Source: JANMAT01 sp031359995 | GTDB lineage: Bacteria; Actinomycetota; Acidimicrobiia; Acidimicrobiales; Ilumatobacteraceae | DNA length: 64,000 nucleotides | NCBI GenBank assembly: GCA_031359995.1 | Contig: JANMAT010000208.1 | Coordinates: forward strand, 1-64,000 | Reading direction: 5' to 3' | Part shown: positions 16,661 to 24,220 of the stretch, in pieces | Layout of the letters: every line of letters begins with the position of its first letter | How positions within the stretch are numbered: position 1 is the stretch's first letter | Position numbers and translations under genes: made by a program | Notes under the pieces: generated by a model | What the model was told of the DNA's origin: nothing | The model's database searches: none | What the model saw: only the letters and a program-made list of their open reading frames with translations

Positions 16661-16696
16661 AAAGAGCGTTCATCCCTGCGGGCGAGGTATTCAGAC

Positions 16697-18295
16697 ATGC
16701 CGAAGTTCAGCTCGATCAAGAGTCGCATCAACCTTCTGGTGGCGCTGGGGGTGGTCGGGCTCGGCGTCACGTCGGCGATCAGCATCGGGGGGTTCCGGGA
16801 GCTGCGCGTCGGTGGGCCGCGCTACGCGCAGATCGCCCAGAACAACCTGCTGCTGGCCGACGTGCTCCCGCCTCCGCTCTACATCATCGAGGCCGACCTC
16901 GTCGCGTCGCAGATGACCGATGCGACCGACGCCAAGGACACCGCCCGCATCGCCGAGCTGACGCGGTCGTTCGACAAGCTGCGCACCGACTACCGCGACC
17001 GCAGCATCTACTGGCAGACGACGCTCGCAACGGGAACCACCAAGGACCTCGTCGCCCAGGCCGATCAAGGCGCCCGGAAGTTCTTCACCGCCTACGACAA
17101 GAGCTTCAAGCCCGCGGTCGAGCAGAGCGACGGCGTGACGGCACGTCAGGTGCTCATCAACGAGATGACCCCCGCCTACCGGGAGCACCGTGGCGTCATC
17201 GACCAGATCGCCGCCCGCACCGTGAGCGAGGCCAAGACCGTCGAGGACAGCTCGCTGGCCGCCGCCGACACGCAGATGAAGCTCCTGCTGGCGCTGGCGG
17301 TGGGCGTCGCGCTGGTGACCCTGCTGATCGGCACCATCGTCAACAAGGCCATCGCCAAGCGCATCATGCTCCTCGAGGACACGATGGCCCGCTGCGGTGA
17401 AGGTGACCTCCGCCTGCGCTTCGAGCTCGACCGCGCCGACGAGGTCGCCGACATCGGCGGCTCCTTCAACACGATGCTCGATCGCATCGTGGGCAGCTTC
17501 CGGCAGGTGGAGACGGCCTCGTCCAGCCTGGTGCAGGAGGCGGCCGCCCTCGCGTCGCTGAGCGGCGGCCTGGCCGCCACCGCGGCCGACACCGAGGCCC
17601 GCACCGCCAGCGCCGCCCACCACTCCCACGAGGTCGCCACCGCCATCGACGAACTGGCCACGTCGGCGCGCGAGTTCTCGATCGCCATTGCCGAGGTGGC
17701 TCGGGCCACGTCCGGTGTCGCGTCGGTGTCGTCGGCCGCGGTCGATGCCACGAACAACGCCGAAGCGGTGATGGGCAGCCTCCAGGACAACTCCAACGAG
17801 ATCGCCCGCGTGGCCGAGGCGATCAACGAGATCGCCGACAAGACCAACCTGCTCGCCCTGAACGCGACGATCGAGGCGATGCGAGCCGGTGAGCACGGCA
17901 AGGGCTTCGCCGTCGTCGCCGGCGAGGTGAAGGAGCTCTCGCGGGCCACGTCGGAGGCCACGCAGAACATCGCCGACCGCCTGTCCACCATCAGCAGCTC
18001 CGTGAGCGCCATGGGTCTCGCCCTCGAAGCGATCCGCGAGACGATCGGACGCCTGGATCACGAGCAGGCCGTGATCGCCGCCGCGACCGAGGAGCAGTCG
18101 GCGACCACACAGACGATCACCGCCACGGTCGAGAGCGCGGCGCGCTCCACGGTCGAGGTGCGCGACGGCGTGGCGTCAGCGGCGACGGCGGCCGAAGAGG
18201 CGTCTCTCGGCGCATCGTCGACGCGCGAGGCGGCCGGCCGAGTGGCCGGCACCGCCGAGGAGCTGCGTCGCCTCGTCGGCCAGTTCCAGCTCTGA
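16697..18295 (+). CDS. Methyl-accepting chemotaxis protein
   Basis: A 532-aa transmembrane chemoreceptor. A first membrane segment (about residues 12-32) is followed by a four-helix-bundle type extracytoplasmic sensor (33-190, with the conserved YWQTTLATG and DQGARKFFTAYDK stretches). A second membrane segment lies at about 192-215, then a HAMP region and a long coiled-coil signalling domain. Its hairpin tip has the highly conserved INEIADKTNLLALNATIEA and GKGFAVVAGEVKELS, which contact CheA/CheW. The C-terminal tail has no CheR-binding pentapeptide. No cheA, cheW or flagellar gene is in the window. The GAGG site and a sigma-28-like promoter lie upstream. A degraded second receptor gene is at 39.8 kb. 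Confidence 0.93.
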   Translation: MPKFSSIKSRINLLVALGVVGLGVTSAISIGGFRELRVGGPRYAQIAQNNLLLADVLPPPLYIIEADLVASQMTDATDAKDTARIAELTRSFDKLRTDYRDRSIYWQTTLATGTTKDLVAQADQGARKFFTAYDKSFKPAVEQSDGVTARQVLINEMTPAYREHRGVIDQIAARTVSEAKTVEDSSLAAADTQMKLLLALAVGVALVTLLIGTIVNKAIAKRIMLLEDTMARCGEGDLRLRFELDRADEVADIGGSFNTMLDRIVGSFRQVETASSSLVQEAAALASLSGGLAATAADTEARTASAAHHSHEVATAIDELATSAREFSIAIAEVARATSGVASVSSAAVDATNNAEAVMGSLQDNSNEIARVAEAINEIADKTNLLALNATIEAMRAGEHGKGFAVVAGEVKELSRATSEATQNIADRLSTISSSVSAMGLALEAIRETIGRLDHEQAVIAAATEEQSATTQTITATVESAARSTVEVRDGVASAATAAEEASLGASSTREAAGRVAGTAEELRRLVGQFQL

Positions 18296-18377
18296 CCTCT
18301 TCCGCACCCCGGCGGTCGCGGGTACGCTCCGACCCCACTTCCCTCTCCTTCCGTTCCACGACATCGGGAGAGAACCG

Positions 18378-19079
18378 ATGAGCGATAGCCTGCGACGCGT
18401 GGCTGATCAGCCCGTGGTCGAGTACGCGCATCTTCCCGGGGAAGAGGCGAACCCCCTCATGGAGTCCACCGCGCACGTCGACTGGGGGCTCGTGCTGCTC
18501 AACGCGGCGCGTCACACGCTGGCCGGCACCGGCCACCTGGTGACGGGCAACGTCGCTTTCGCCCCCGGTGACGGCGGCCCCCACACCGCGCCGGACGTGA
18601 TGGTCGTGCCCCACGCGGCCGGCCGCGAGTTCGGCCGCTATGAGCCAACCGCCACCGACCCACAACCGTCCGTGTGCGTCGAGATCCTGTCGCCGTCGAA
18701 CACGAGGGCCGAGATCGCCCGCCGGTCACGGCGACTCCTCGACCTCGGCGTCGGCGAGGTCTACGTGCTCGACCCCGTCCACGAGGCCGTGGTGCGCGTG
18801 GTCGACGACGGCGGCGCGCTCGTGGAGCGCTCGGCCGTCGGCACCTTCAGCCCGGGGCTCGCCCTCACCTTCGCCATGGCCGACGGCCATCTGGCCGTGT
18901 GCTGTCCGGCCGGGCGCATCGTGCGCCCGGGCGACGACCCCTTCGGTTGGCTGGTCGAGGAGACCGAGCGCGCCGACCGGGCCGAACGCGAGGTCGATTC
19001 GGCACGGGCCGAGACCGACGCGGCCCGAGCCCGGATCGCGGAGCTGGAAGCGGAGCTGCGCCGCCGGGCGCAGCCCTGA
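18378..19079 (+). CDS. Uma2-family (DUF820) putative restriction-endonuclease-like protein
   Basis: A 233-aa protein with a PD-(D/E)xK-like nuclease fold. The PDVMVVP and VCVEILSPSNTRAEIARR segments carry the metal-binding Asp and E-x-L motif, although the usual catalytic Lys position is an Arg (IARRSRRLLDLG). LGVGEVYVLDP closes the core. A C-terminal charged coiled coil follows (residues 195-230, ERADRAEREVDSARAE). Uma2 proteins are abundant in cyanobacteria, Chloroflexi and some actinobacteria and have no firmly known role. GGGAGAG lies 7 nt before the ATG. The gene follows the chemoreceptor on the same strand and meets prcA tail to tail with only 4 bp between stops. Confidence 0.8.
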   Translation: MSDSLRRVADQPVVEYAHLPGEEANPLMESTAHVDWGLVLLNAARHTLAGTGHLVTGNVAFAPGDGGPHTAPDVMVVPHAAGREFGRYEPTATDPQPSVCVEILSPSNTRAEIARRSRRLLDLGVGEVYVLDPVHEAVVRVVDDGGALVERSAVGTFSPGLALTFAMADGHLAVCCPAGRIVRPGDDPFGWLVEETERADRAEREVDSARAETDAARARIAELEAELRRRAQP

Positions 19080-19083
19080 TCGG

Positions 19084-19761
19084 TCAGGCCAGGAAGCCCG
19101 CTACTTCGCTGTCGGTGAGGCGGTGGAAGCACCGGCGACCGTTGGAGCGGGCCAGCACCCCCACCTCGAGATCATCCGCGCTCAGGCTCCGGTTCGGACC
19201 GGCCAGCGCCTGGGCGGCGATCTTCACCGCGCCCGGCAGGGCCAGGCCTTCCTGGAACGCCTCGCCGAGGCGGGTGGCGATGGTCTCGGCCTCGCCGCCG
19301 AGCACGCTGAAGCGCTGCTCGTCCATGACCGTGCCGTCGTAGAGGATGTGGAACATCTGATCGCGACCGGGCTGCAGGCCGACCTCGGCCACCAGGATCT
19401 CGACCTCCATCGGCTTCATCTCATGGGTGAAGATCTGCCCGAGGATCTGGGCGTACTGGTTGGCCAGGCTGCGGGCGTCGACGTCGTCACGGCTGTACTG
19501 GTAGCCCTTCAGGTCGGCGGCCCGGATGCCGGCCACGCGCAGCTGGTCGAACTCGTTGTACTTGCCGACACCGGCGAACGCGATGCGGTCATAGATCTCG
19601 CTGACCTTGCGCAGCGTGTTCGACGGGTTCTCGGCCACCAACGCCACGCCGTCGTCGTAGAGGACGGCCGTGAGGCTGCGGCCCCGGGCGATGCCCTTGC
19701 GGGCGTAGTCGGCCCGGTCCTTCATCAGCTGCTCGGGTGCGACGTAGGGCATCATGCTCAT
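19084..19761 (-). CDS. prcA: 20S proteasome alpha subunit
   Basis: A 225-aa alpha-type subunit that forms the outer rings of the 20S proteasome, gating the chamber and binding the Mpa ATPase. The N-terminus MSMMPYVAPEQLMKDRADYA, then RKGIARGRSLTAVLY, matches bacterial PrcA; there is no active-site Thr. The ATG at 19761 overlaps the prcB stop by 4 bp (ATGA), ensuring coupled, equimolar synthesis. The C-terminus (FHRLTDSEVAGFLA) is shorter than the long acidic tail of some mycobacterial homologues. It ends the pup-prcB-prcA unit. Confidence 0.95.
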   Translation of the reverse strand: MSMMPYVAPEQLMKDRADYARKGIARGRSLTAVLYDDGVALVAENPSNTLRKVSEIYDRIAFAGVGKYNEFDQLRVAGIRAADLKGYQYSRDDVDARSLANQYAQILGQIFTHEMKPMEVEILVAEVGLQPGRDQMFHILYDGTVMDEQRFSVLGGEAETIATRLGEAFQEGLALPGAVKIAAQALAGPNRSLSADDLEVGVLARSNGRRCFHRLTDSEVAGFLA

Positions 19762-20552
19762 GACAGCCGCACCCCTTTGGCCTCGGCGATCACGGCGAAG
19801 CGGGCGGCGAGCTCGTCGTCGCCCACGCGCTCGTAGCCCTGCTCGGTGATCGTGGCGACCACGGGGTAGATGCCCCGCACGAGGTCGGGGCCACCGGTGG
19901 CCGAGTCGTTGTCGGCCGCTTCCCACAGGGCCTTGACGCACAGCTCGATCGCTTCGTCACGGGTGAGCCCGGGGTGGAAGCCGACCTTGATCACGGTGCC
20001 GGCGTGCAGGCTGCCCGAGCCGGTGGAGACCTGATCGGCCTCCTCGTAGCGACCGCCGGTCACGTCGTAGGCGAACAACCGACCCACGCCGCGCCGCTGG
20101 TCCCAGCCGGCGAAGATCGGCACGACGACGAGCCCCTGCATGGCCGCCGGCAGGTTGCCCCGCAGCATCTGGCTCAGCTGGTTGGCCTTGCCCTCGAGCG
20201 AGAGCGTCACGCCCTCGACCTTCTCGTAGTGCTCCAGCTGGAGCTGGAACAGCTTCACCATCTCCATCGCCGGCCCGGCCGTGCCGGCGATGGCCACACC
20301 GCTGAAGCGGTCGGCCTCGCAGACCTTCTCCATGGTGCGGTGGCTGATGAGGTTCCCGGCGGTCGCCCGGCGGTCGCCCGCCATCACGACACCGTCGGCG
20401 AAGCGCAGCGCGACGCAGGTGGTGGCGTGGGGCAGATCGAGCGCCGCGGCACCGCTCGCGCCGCCCGGGAACGGGCTGGCACCGATGCGGCGCAGGAGAT
20501 CGGGGAAGTTCGAACCGGGATCATCACCCGGTGTGAAGAACGGCATCGACAT
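19758..20552 (-). CDS. prcB: 20S proteasome beta subunit
   Basis: A 264-aa precursor of the catalytic subunit. A 43-residue propeptide ends PHA, and autocleavage would expose Thr44. In mature numbering Thr1, Asp17 (MAGDRR) and Lys33 (MEK) of the Ntn-hydrolase active site are all present. AGTAGPAMEMVKLFQLQLEH and GNLPAAMQGLVVVPIFAGWD follow as in other bacterial beta subunits. The ATG at 20552 is preferred to a start 33 bp upstream because it gives a normal propeptide, and TAGCCT lies 10 nt before it. It is coupled to prcA by a 4-bp overlap and lies 50 bp downstream of pup. Confidence 0.95.
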   Translation of the reverse strand: MSMPFFTPGDDPGSNFPDLLRRIGASPFPGGASGAAALDLPHATTCVALRFADGVVMAGDRRATAGNLISHRTMEKVCEADRFSGVAIAGTAGPAMEMVKLFQLQLEHYEKVEGVTLSLEGKANQLSQMLRGNLPAAMQGLVVVPIFAGWDQRRGVGRLFAYDVTGGRYEEADQVSTGSGSLHAGTVIKVGFHPGLTRDEAIELCVKALWEAADNDSATGGPDLVRGIYPVVATITEQGYERVGDDELAARFAVIAEAKGVRLS

Positions 20553-20602
20553 AGCTGGCGGCAGGCTACCGGGAACCCGGTCCACACGCCCGACGATGCC
20601 GC

Positions 20603-20797
20603 CTACTGGCCGCCCTTCTGCACGTAGCTCTTGACGAACTCCTCGGCGTTGGTCTCGAGGACGTCGTCGATCTCGTCGAGCAGGTCGTCCATCTCCGCCT
20701 TGAGCTTCTCGCCCCGAGCGGTGGACGCGGGTGCTTCCTCGACCGCTTCCTCGGTGCGCTCGGGGGCGCTGCGCTGCTTCTGGGTGCGCTCTGCCAT
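20603..20797 (-). CDS. pup: Prokaryotic ubiquitin-like protein Pup
   Basis: A 64-aa, acidic, largely disordered tag protein. The N-terminus MAERTQKQR is followed by a central helical stretch (GEKLKAEMDDLLDEIDDVLE) that threads onto the Mpa coiled coil. The C-terminus, FVKSYVQKGGQ, ends in Gly-Gly-Gln. Because the last residue is Gln, Dop must deamidate it to Glu before PafA can conjugate it to lysines. It sits between dop and prcB, 45 bp after dop, in the standard order. TAGGGGAACCAAC precedes the ATG, offering a weak ribosome site or an imperfect leaderless -10. Confidence 0.97.
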   Translation of the reverse strand: MAERTQKQRSAPERTEEAVEEAPASTARGEKLKAEMDDLLDEIDDVLETNAEEFVKSYVQKGGQ

Positions 20798-20842
20798 GTT
20801 GGTTCCCCTACCTGCGGCCCCTCGGGCGAGGAGCGCTCCGTC

Positions 20843-22327
20843 CTAGGCACCCAGGCGGTCGAGGAGCTCGGCCGCCGTGGTGCACTCGTCGATCAACCTA
20901 CCCACAAGTTCGGCGGTTCCGCGGCACGGTTCCATCATGGGCACCCGCCGGAGCGGGTCGCGGCCCACGTCGAACACGAGGGAGTCCCAGTTGGCGGCCA
21001 CGATCTCCTCGGGCCACTTGGCCAGGCAGCGTCCCCGGAAGAAGGCCCGCGTGGTGCCCGGTGGCGCTTCGACCGCGATCTCCGCATCGGCCTCGGACAC
21101 GAGACGCTCGAGATCGAGGCGGTCCGACAGCCGCTTGGCCGGGCGCATGTCGTGGTACTGCAGATCCATGGCCCGCAGTCGGGCGTCGCCCCACCCGATG
21201 CCGTGGCGCTCGGCGTAGGCCTCGAGCAGACGCCGCTTGGCCACCCAGTCGACGAGGTGGGCCACCGAGCCGGGGTCGCGCTCGAGCCCGGTCAGGACCT
21301 CCTCCCACATGCGCAGCACCTCGGCGCCGACCTCTTCGCCGACGCAGGCCAGGCCGCGCTCGCGCTCGTACTTGCGGGCCCGCTCCACCAGCAGCCACTG
21401 GATGTCGATCGCCCGCAGGCGGCGGCCGTCCTTCAGCCCGATCGTGCGCTGCAACGTGGGGTCGTGGCTGACGTCGCGGATCGCGCTGACCGGGTTGGCC
21501 AGCACGAGGTCGGTGCCGAGCACGTCGTCCTCGATCATGGCCAGCACGATCGCCGACGAGCCGACCTTCAGGAACGTGGACGCCTGAGCCATGTTGGCGT
21601 CGCCGACGATGACGTGCAGCCGGCGGTACTTCGTGGCGTCGCAATGCGGTTCGTCACGCGTGTTGACGATGGGCCGCTTCAACGTGGTCTCGAGGCCGAC
21701 CTCCTCCTCGAAGAAGTCGGCGCGCTGGCTGATCTGGAACGGCACGTCGCGCGCGGTGAGGCCGGGCAGCTCGACACCGACCTTGCCGGCGCCGCAGATG
21801 ATCTGACGGGTGACGAAGTGGGGTGTGACCTGGCTGACGATGCGACCGAACGGCGTCTCGCGCGCCATGAGGTAGTTCTCGTGGCAGCCGTAGCTGTTGC
21901 CCTTGCCGTCGGAGTTGTTCTTGTAGCAGACGAGCTCAGCGCCCGCGGGCAGGAGCCGTTGGGCCAGGGCCATCGAGGCCACCACGATGAGCTCGCCCGC
22001 CCGGTCCCAGCGCACGATCTCGCGGGCGTCGACGCACTCGGGTGTGGACACCTCGGGGTGGGCGTGGTCGACGTAGTAGCGCGCCCCATTGGTGAGCACG
22101 GCGTTCACGAGGTGCGTCTCGACCTCGGGCGGCATGGCCCCGTCCGTCAGGAAGCCGCGGGCGTCGCTGGCCGGCGATTCGTCCTCGAAGTCCCAGCCGA
22201 CGCGGCGACGGAACTGGCTCACATAGGCATTGACGAGAATGGACGACGCGGCGATGGGGTTGACGTCGGCACCCCGGACGAGGATGCCATACTCCGTTTC
22301 GATGCCGCACACCTTCGGGATCGCCAC
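20843..22327 (-). CDS. dop: Depupylase/deamidase of Pup, Dop
   Basis: A 494-aa PafA paralogue that deamidates Pup-Gln and removes Pup from substrates. The N-terminal IPKVCGIETEYGILV replaces the PafA GLENEYGV signature. A Dop-specific insertion follows (about residues 40-75, VGWDFEDESPASDARGFL). The shared core has NGARYYVDHAHPEVSTPEC, GNSYGCHENYL and RLHVIVGDANMAQAS. The GTG at 22327 is supported by TAGGGT 7 nt upstream. It is divergent from, and overlaps by 26 bp, the proposed start of the lipoprotein gene. With pup, prcB and prcA it forms a unit separated from mpa by two plus-strand genes. Confidence 0.95.
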   Translation of the reverse strand: MAIPKVCGIETEYGILVRGADVNPIAASSILVNAYVSQFRRRVGWDFEDESPASDARGFLTDGAMPPEVETHLVNAVLTNGARYYVDHAHPEVSTPECVDAREIVRWDRAGELIVVASMALAQRLLPAGAELVCYKNNSDGKGNSYGCHENYLMARETPFGRIVSQVTPHFVTRQIICGAGKVGVELPGLTARDVPFQISQRADFFEEEVGLETTLKRPIVNTRDEPHCDATKYRRLHVIVGDANMAQASTFLKVGSSAIVLAMIEDDVLGTDLVLANPVSAIRDVSHDPTLQRTIGLKDGRRLRAIDIQWLLVERARKYERERGLACVGEEVGAEVLRMWEEVLTGLERDPGSVAHLVDWVAKRRLLEAYAERHGIGWGDARLRAMDLQYHDMRPAKRLSDRLDLERLVSEADAEIAVEAPPGTTRAFFRGRCLAKWPEEIVAANWDSLVFDVGRDPLRRVPMMEPCRGTAELVGRLIDECTTAAELLDRLGA

Positions 22328-22889
22328 GAGGCGGACCCTACCCCGCCCGCTCCGCCGAAGCCGTGGCACGCGCCACGCCCGGTGGGCCTCACTCCTCGTG
22401 GTCGTCCTGGCGGCGTGTGGTACCGGGCGTGGCGGGGCGAGCTCGCCCCCGTCCGAGAGCGGACCCGAGCACGGGCTGGTGCTCACGCGCACCACCGGGC
22501 ACTACCTGATCGTGATGGACATCCTCGCCCCCGAGCGCATGTACACCCACGACGAGATGGCGAGCCTGCGCCCTGCCGACGGTGAGGTCGTCGTGCGCGG
22601 TCACCCCGGCGTCATCGACACCGCCACCACCGACACCCGACACGTCGAGGTGCACGTGTACGGCATCGACGACGGCAAGCCCGTGGTCGACGCCCATCCC
22701 GTGATGACGATGACCGACCACACCGGCGGCCACACCTACGACGTGGACGCGACCCTCATGCACGACATCGTCATCGGTGAGCCCGACTCCCACTACGGCA
22801 CGAACACCCGTCTGCCGGCGGGGCACGCGTTCACACTGCACGTCCAAGTGGGTGACGAGAGCACCGACTTCGACGGCGTCCTGCCGTGA
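22302..22889 (+). CDS. Putative lipoprotein of unknown function
   Basis: A 195-aa exported protein. A basic n-region is followed by SLLVVVLAAC-GTG, a lipobox with the lipidated Cys near residue 41, and a Ser/Gly/Pro linker. The mature domain looks beta-rich and His-rich (HVEVHVYG, DAHPVMTMTDHTGGH, LMHDIVIGEPDSHYG) and ends DESTDFDGVLP. Clustered His and Met residues would suit metal binding, but I cannot assign a family. The start is uncertain: the first suitable ATG (22302) gives a long n-region and overlaps divergent dop. Its stop overlaps the next gene's GTG (GTGA), coupling it to the GAF receptor. Confidence 0.65.
   Translation: MPHTFGIATRRTLPRPLRRSRGTRHARWASLLVVVLAACGTGRGGASSPPSESGPEHGLVLTRTTGHYLIVMDILAPERMYTHDEMASLRPADGEVVVRGHPGVIDTATTDTRHVEVHVYGIDDGKPVVDAHPVMTMTDHTGGHTYDVDATLMHDIVIGEPDSHYGTNTRLPAGHAFTLHVQVGDESTDFDGVLP
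22335..22340 (-). promoter_or_regulatory. -10 box TAGGGT, leaderless promoter of dop
   Basis: TAGGGT then 7 nt then the GTG at 22327 on the minus strand. It lies inside the 5' part of the divergent lipoprotein gene. Confidence 0.45.
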
Positions 22890-24187
22890 GCGTCGGCCGC
22901 CGGCGCCGGTCACGCGCCGCGTCGTCGCTCGCGTCCGCACCGACGGCGGCGGCAGTGGTCTTCGTGGCCCTCCTGGCGGCGGCGGGGTCATGGTCGTGGT
23001 GGGCGTTCCGCCAGTCGCACATCGCGACCCACAGGATCGAGACCCAACACCTCAGGCTGGCGGCCGCCGCCAACGAGCTGCGCACCGAGGTCGCCGGCAT
23101 GCTGCAGGGGCAGACGAGCTACGTGCTCTACGACGGCGAGGGGCGGGCCGTGTTCGAGGCCAAGCTCGAACGGGTCGACACCGCCCTCGACGCCCTCACG
23201 CAGCTGGTCGACACGCCGAGCCAGCTCGCCCTGCTCGCCAAGATGCGCTCCGAGGTGGGGGCGTTCCGTTCGGTGGACACCCACATCTGGTCAGCGCTGC
23301 AGGCCGGGCGCGCCGATGCCGCCCGATCGTTGACGCTCGGCCCGAACGCGCTCACGGCCACCTTCGTGGGCAAGGACGCCGAGGTGCTGGCCGGCCAGAC
23401 GAGCGACGAGCGCGACGCCGCGCTCGCCCGGGTGGTGTCGCGGCTGAGCACCGACATGGCCCTGGCCCTCGGCTTCGGTGCAGGTGCCGTCGCCGGCGTC
23501 GCCCTGCTGGGGGCGGTCACCATCGGCCGCCTCCGCCGTCGGCTGCGCGAGCTCGACGCCGCCGGTCGTGAGGCGATCACCGGCGTGCGCTCGCTCCTCG
23601 CCGGCGACGAGCCCGACGACGAGGTCACGCGGGCGAGCACCGTCCTCAACACGCTCGTGGGCAGATGGCAGACCGCCCAGGACCGCGTCGATCGGGACCG
23701 TACGCTGGGGGCGGGGTTCGACCGGGTGAGCACCGAGGCCGAGGCCCGCTCCATGGTGGCCGATGCCCTCCGCGAGCTCGTGCCCGGCCAGAGCGTGGAA
23801 CTGCTGCTGGCCGACGAGCTGGAACCCACCGTGTCGCCCGCCGTGGTGCACGGCAACCTGCCCGGTGGCCCGGCGTGCCCGGTGCCCGGCCTGGGCTCGT
23901 GCGCGGCCGTGCGCGAGGGACGCACGCTCGTGTTCTCGTCCCCCAACGAGCTCGGTGCCTGCCCGAAGCTCTCGGGACGCCCCTACGGGGCGGTGTCGGC
24001 CGCGTGCGTGCCCGTCACCTTCCTCGGGCGCCCGGTCGGTGTGCTGCACGTGATCGGCAACGAGTCGGTGCCACCCGACGAGCTCACCGTCGATGGCCTG
24101 CAGGCCATCGCCACGCACGCCGGCCACGCCATCGGCGAAGCGCGCGCCGACGCACTGGCCGGCCTCGACCTGGACCTCGACGTCTGA
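22886..24187 (+). CDS. Two-TM sensory protein with GAF domain and no output domain
   Basis: A 433-aa membrane protein. After a basic start comes TM1 (about 21-40), then an extracytoplasmic helical sensor (41-190) and TM2 (191-213). A charged HAMP-like linker (GRLRRRLRELDAAGREA) and a GAF domain (about 265-425) follow, with four cysteines in ACPVPGLGSC, GACPKL and AACVPV. In similar actinobacterial receptors this GAF type is followed by a GGDEF domain starting DxLTGLxNRR. Here the protein ends ALAGLDLDLDV just where GGDEF would begin. It may act through protein contact, or it may be a truncated cyclase. The GTG overlaps the lipoprotein stop, so the two are probably made together. Confidence 0.78.
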   Translation: MSVGRRRRSRAASSLASAPTAAAVVFVALLAAAGSWSWWAFRQSHIATHRIETQHLRLAAAANELRTEVAGMLQGQTSYVLYDGEGRAVFEAKLERVDTALDALTQLVDTPSQLALLAKMRSEVGAFRSVDTHIWSALQAGRADAARSLTLGPNALTATFVGKDAEVLAGQTSDERDAALARVVSRLSTDMALALGFGAGAVAGVALLGAVTIGRLRRRLRELDAAGREAITGVRSLLAGDEPDDEVTRASTVLNTLVGRWQTAQDRVDRDRTLGAGFDRVSTEAEARSMVADALRELVPGQSVELLLADELEPTVSPAVVHGNLPGGPACPVPGLGSCAAVREGRTLVFSSPNELGACPKLSGRPYGAVSAACVPVTFLGRPVGVLHVIGNESVPPDELTVDGLQAIATHAGHAIGEARADALAGLDLDLDV

Positions 24188-24189
24188 CG

Positions 24190-24208
24190 GTGCCGCTCGT
24201 GGCGGCAC
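24190..24208. terminator. 7-bp stem between convergent GAF-receptor and mpa genes
   Basis: GTGCCGC and GCGGCAC are exact complements around a TCGTG loop. The site starts 3 bp after the stop at 24187 and lies 13 bp before the mpa stop. There is no T-run on either side, so termination is plausible rather than proven. Confidence 0.4.
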
Positions 24209-24220
24209 GGTCCGTGGCGG

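Noticed and set aside
18378..19079. Uma2 protein as part of a restriction-modification or defence island
   Set aside because: No methyltransferase, specificity subunit or defence gene is nearby, and the usual catalytic Lys position is Arg.
19075..19088. CCTGA-TCGG-TCAGG palindrome across the Uma2 and prcA stop codons as a terminator
   Set aside because: The 5-bp arms are mostly the two stop codons themselves (TGA and TCA), so the symmetry is largely forced by the convergent arrangement.
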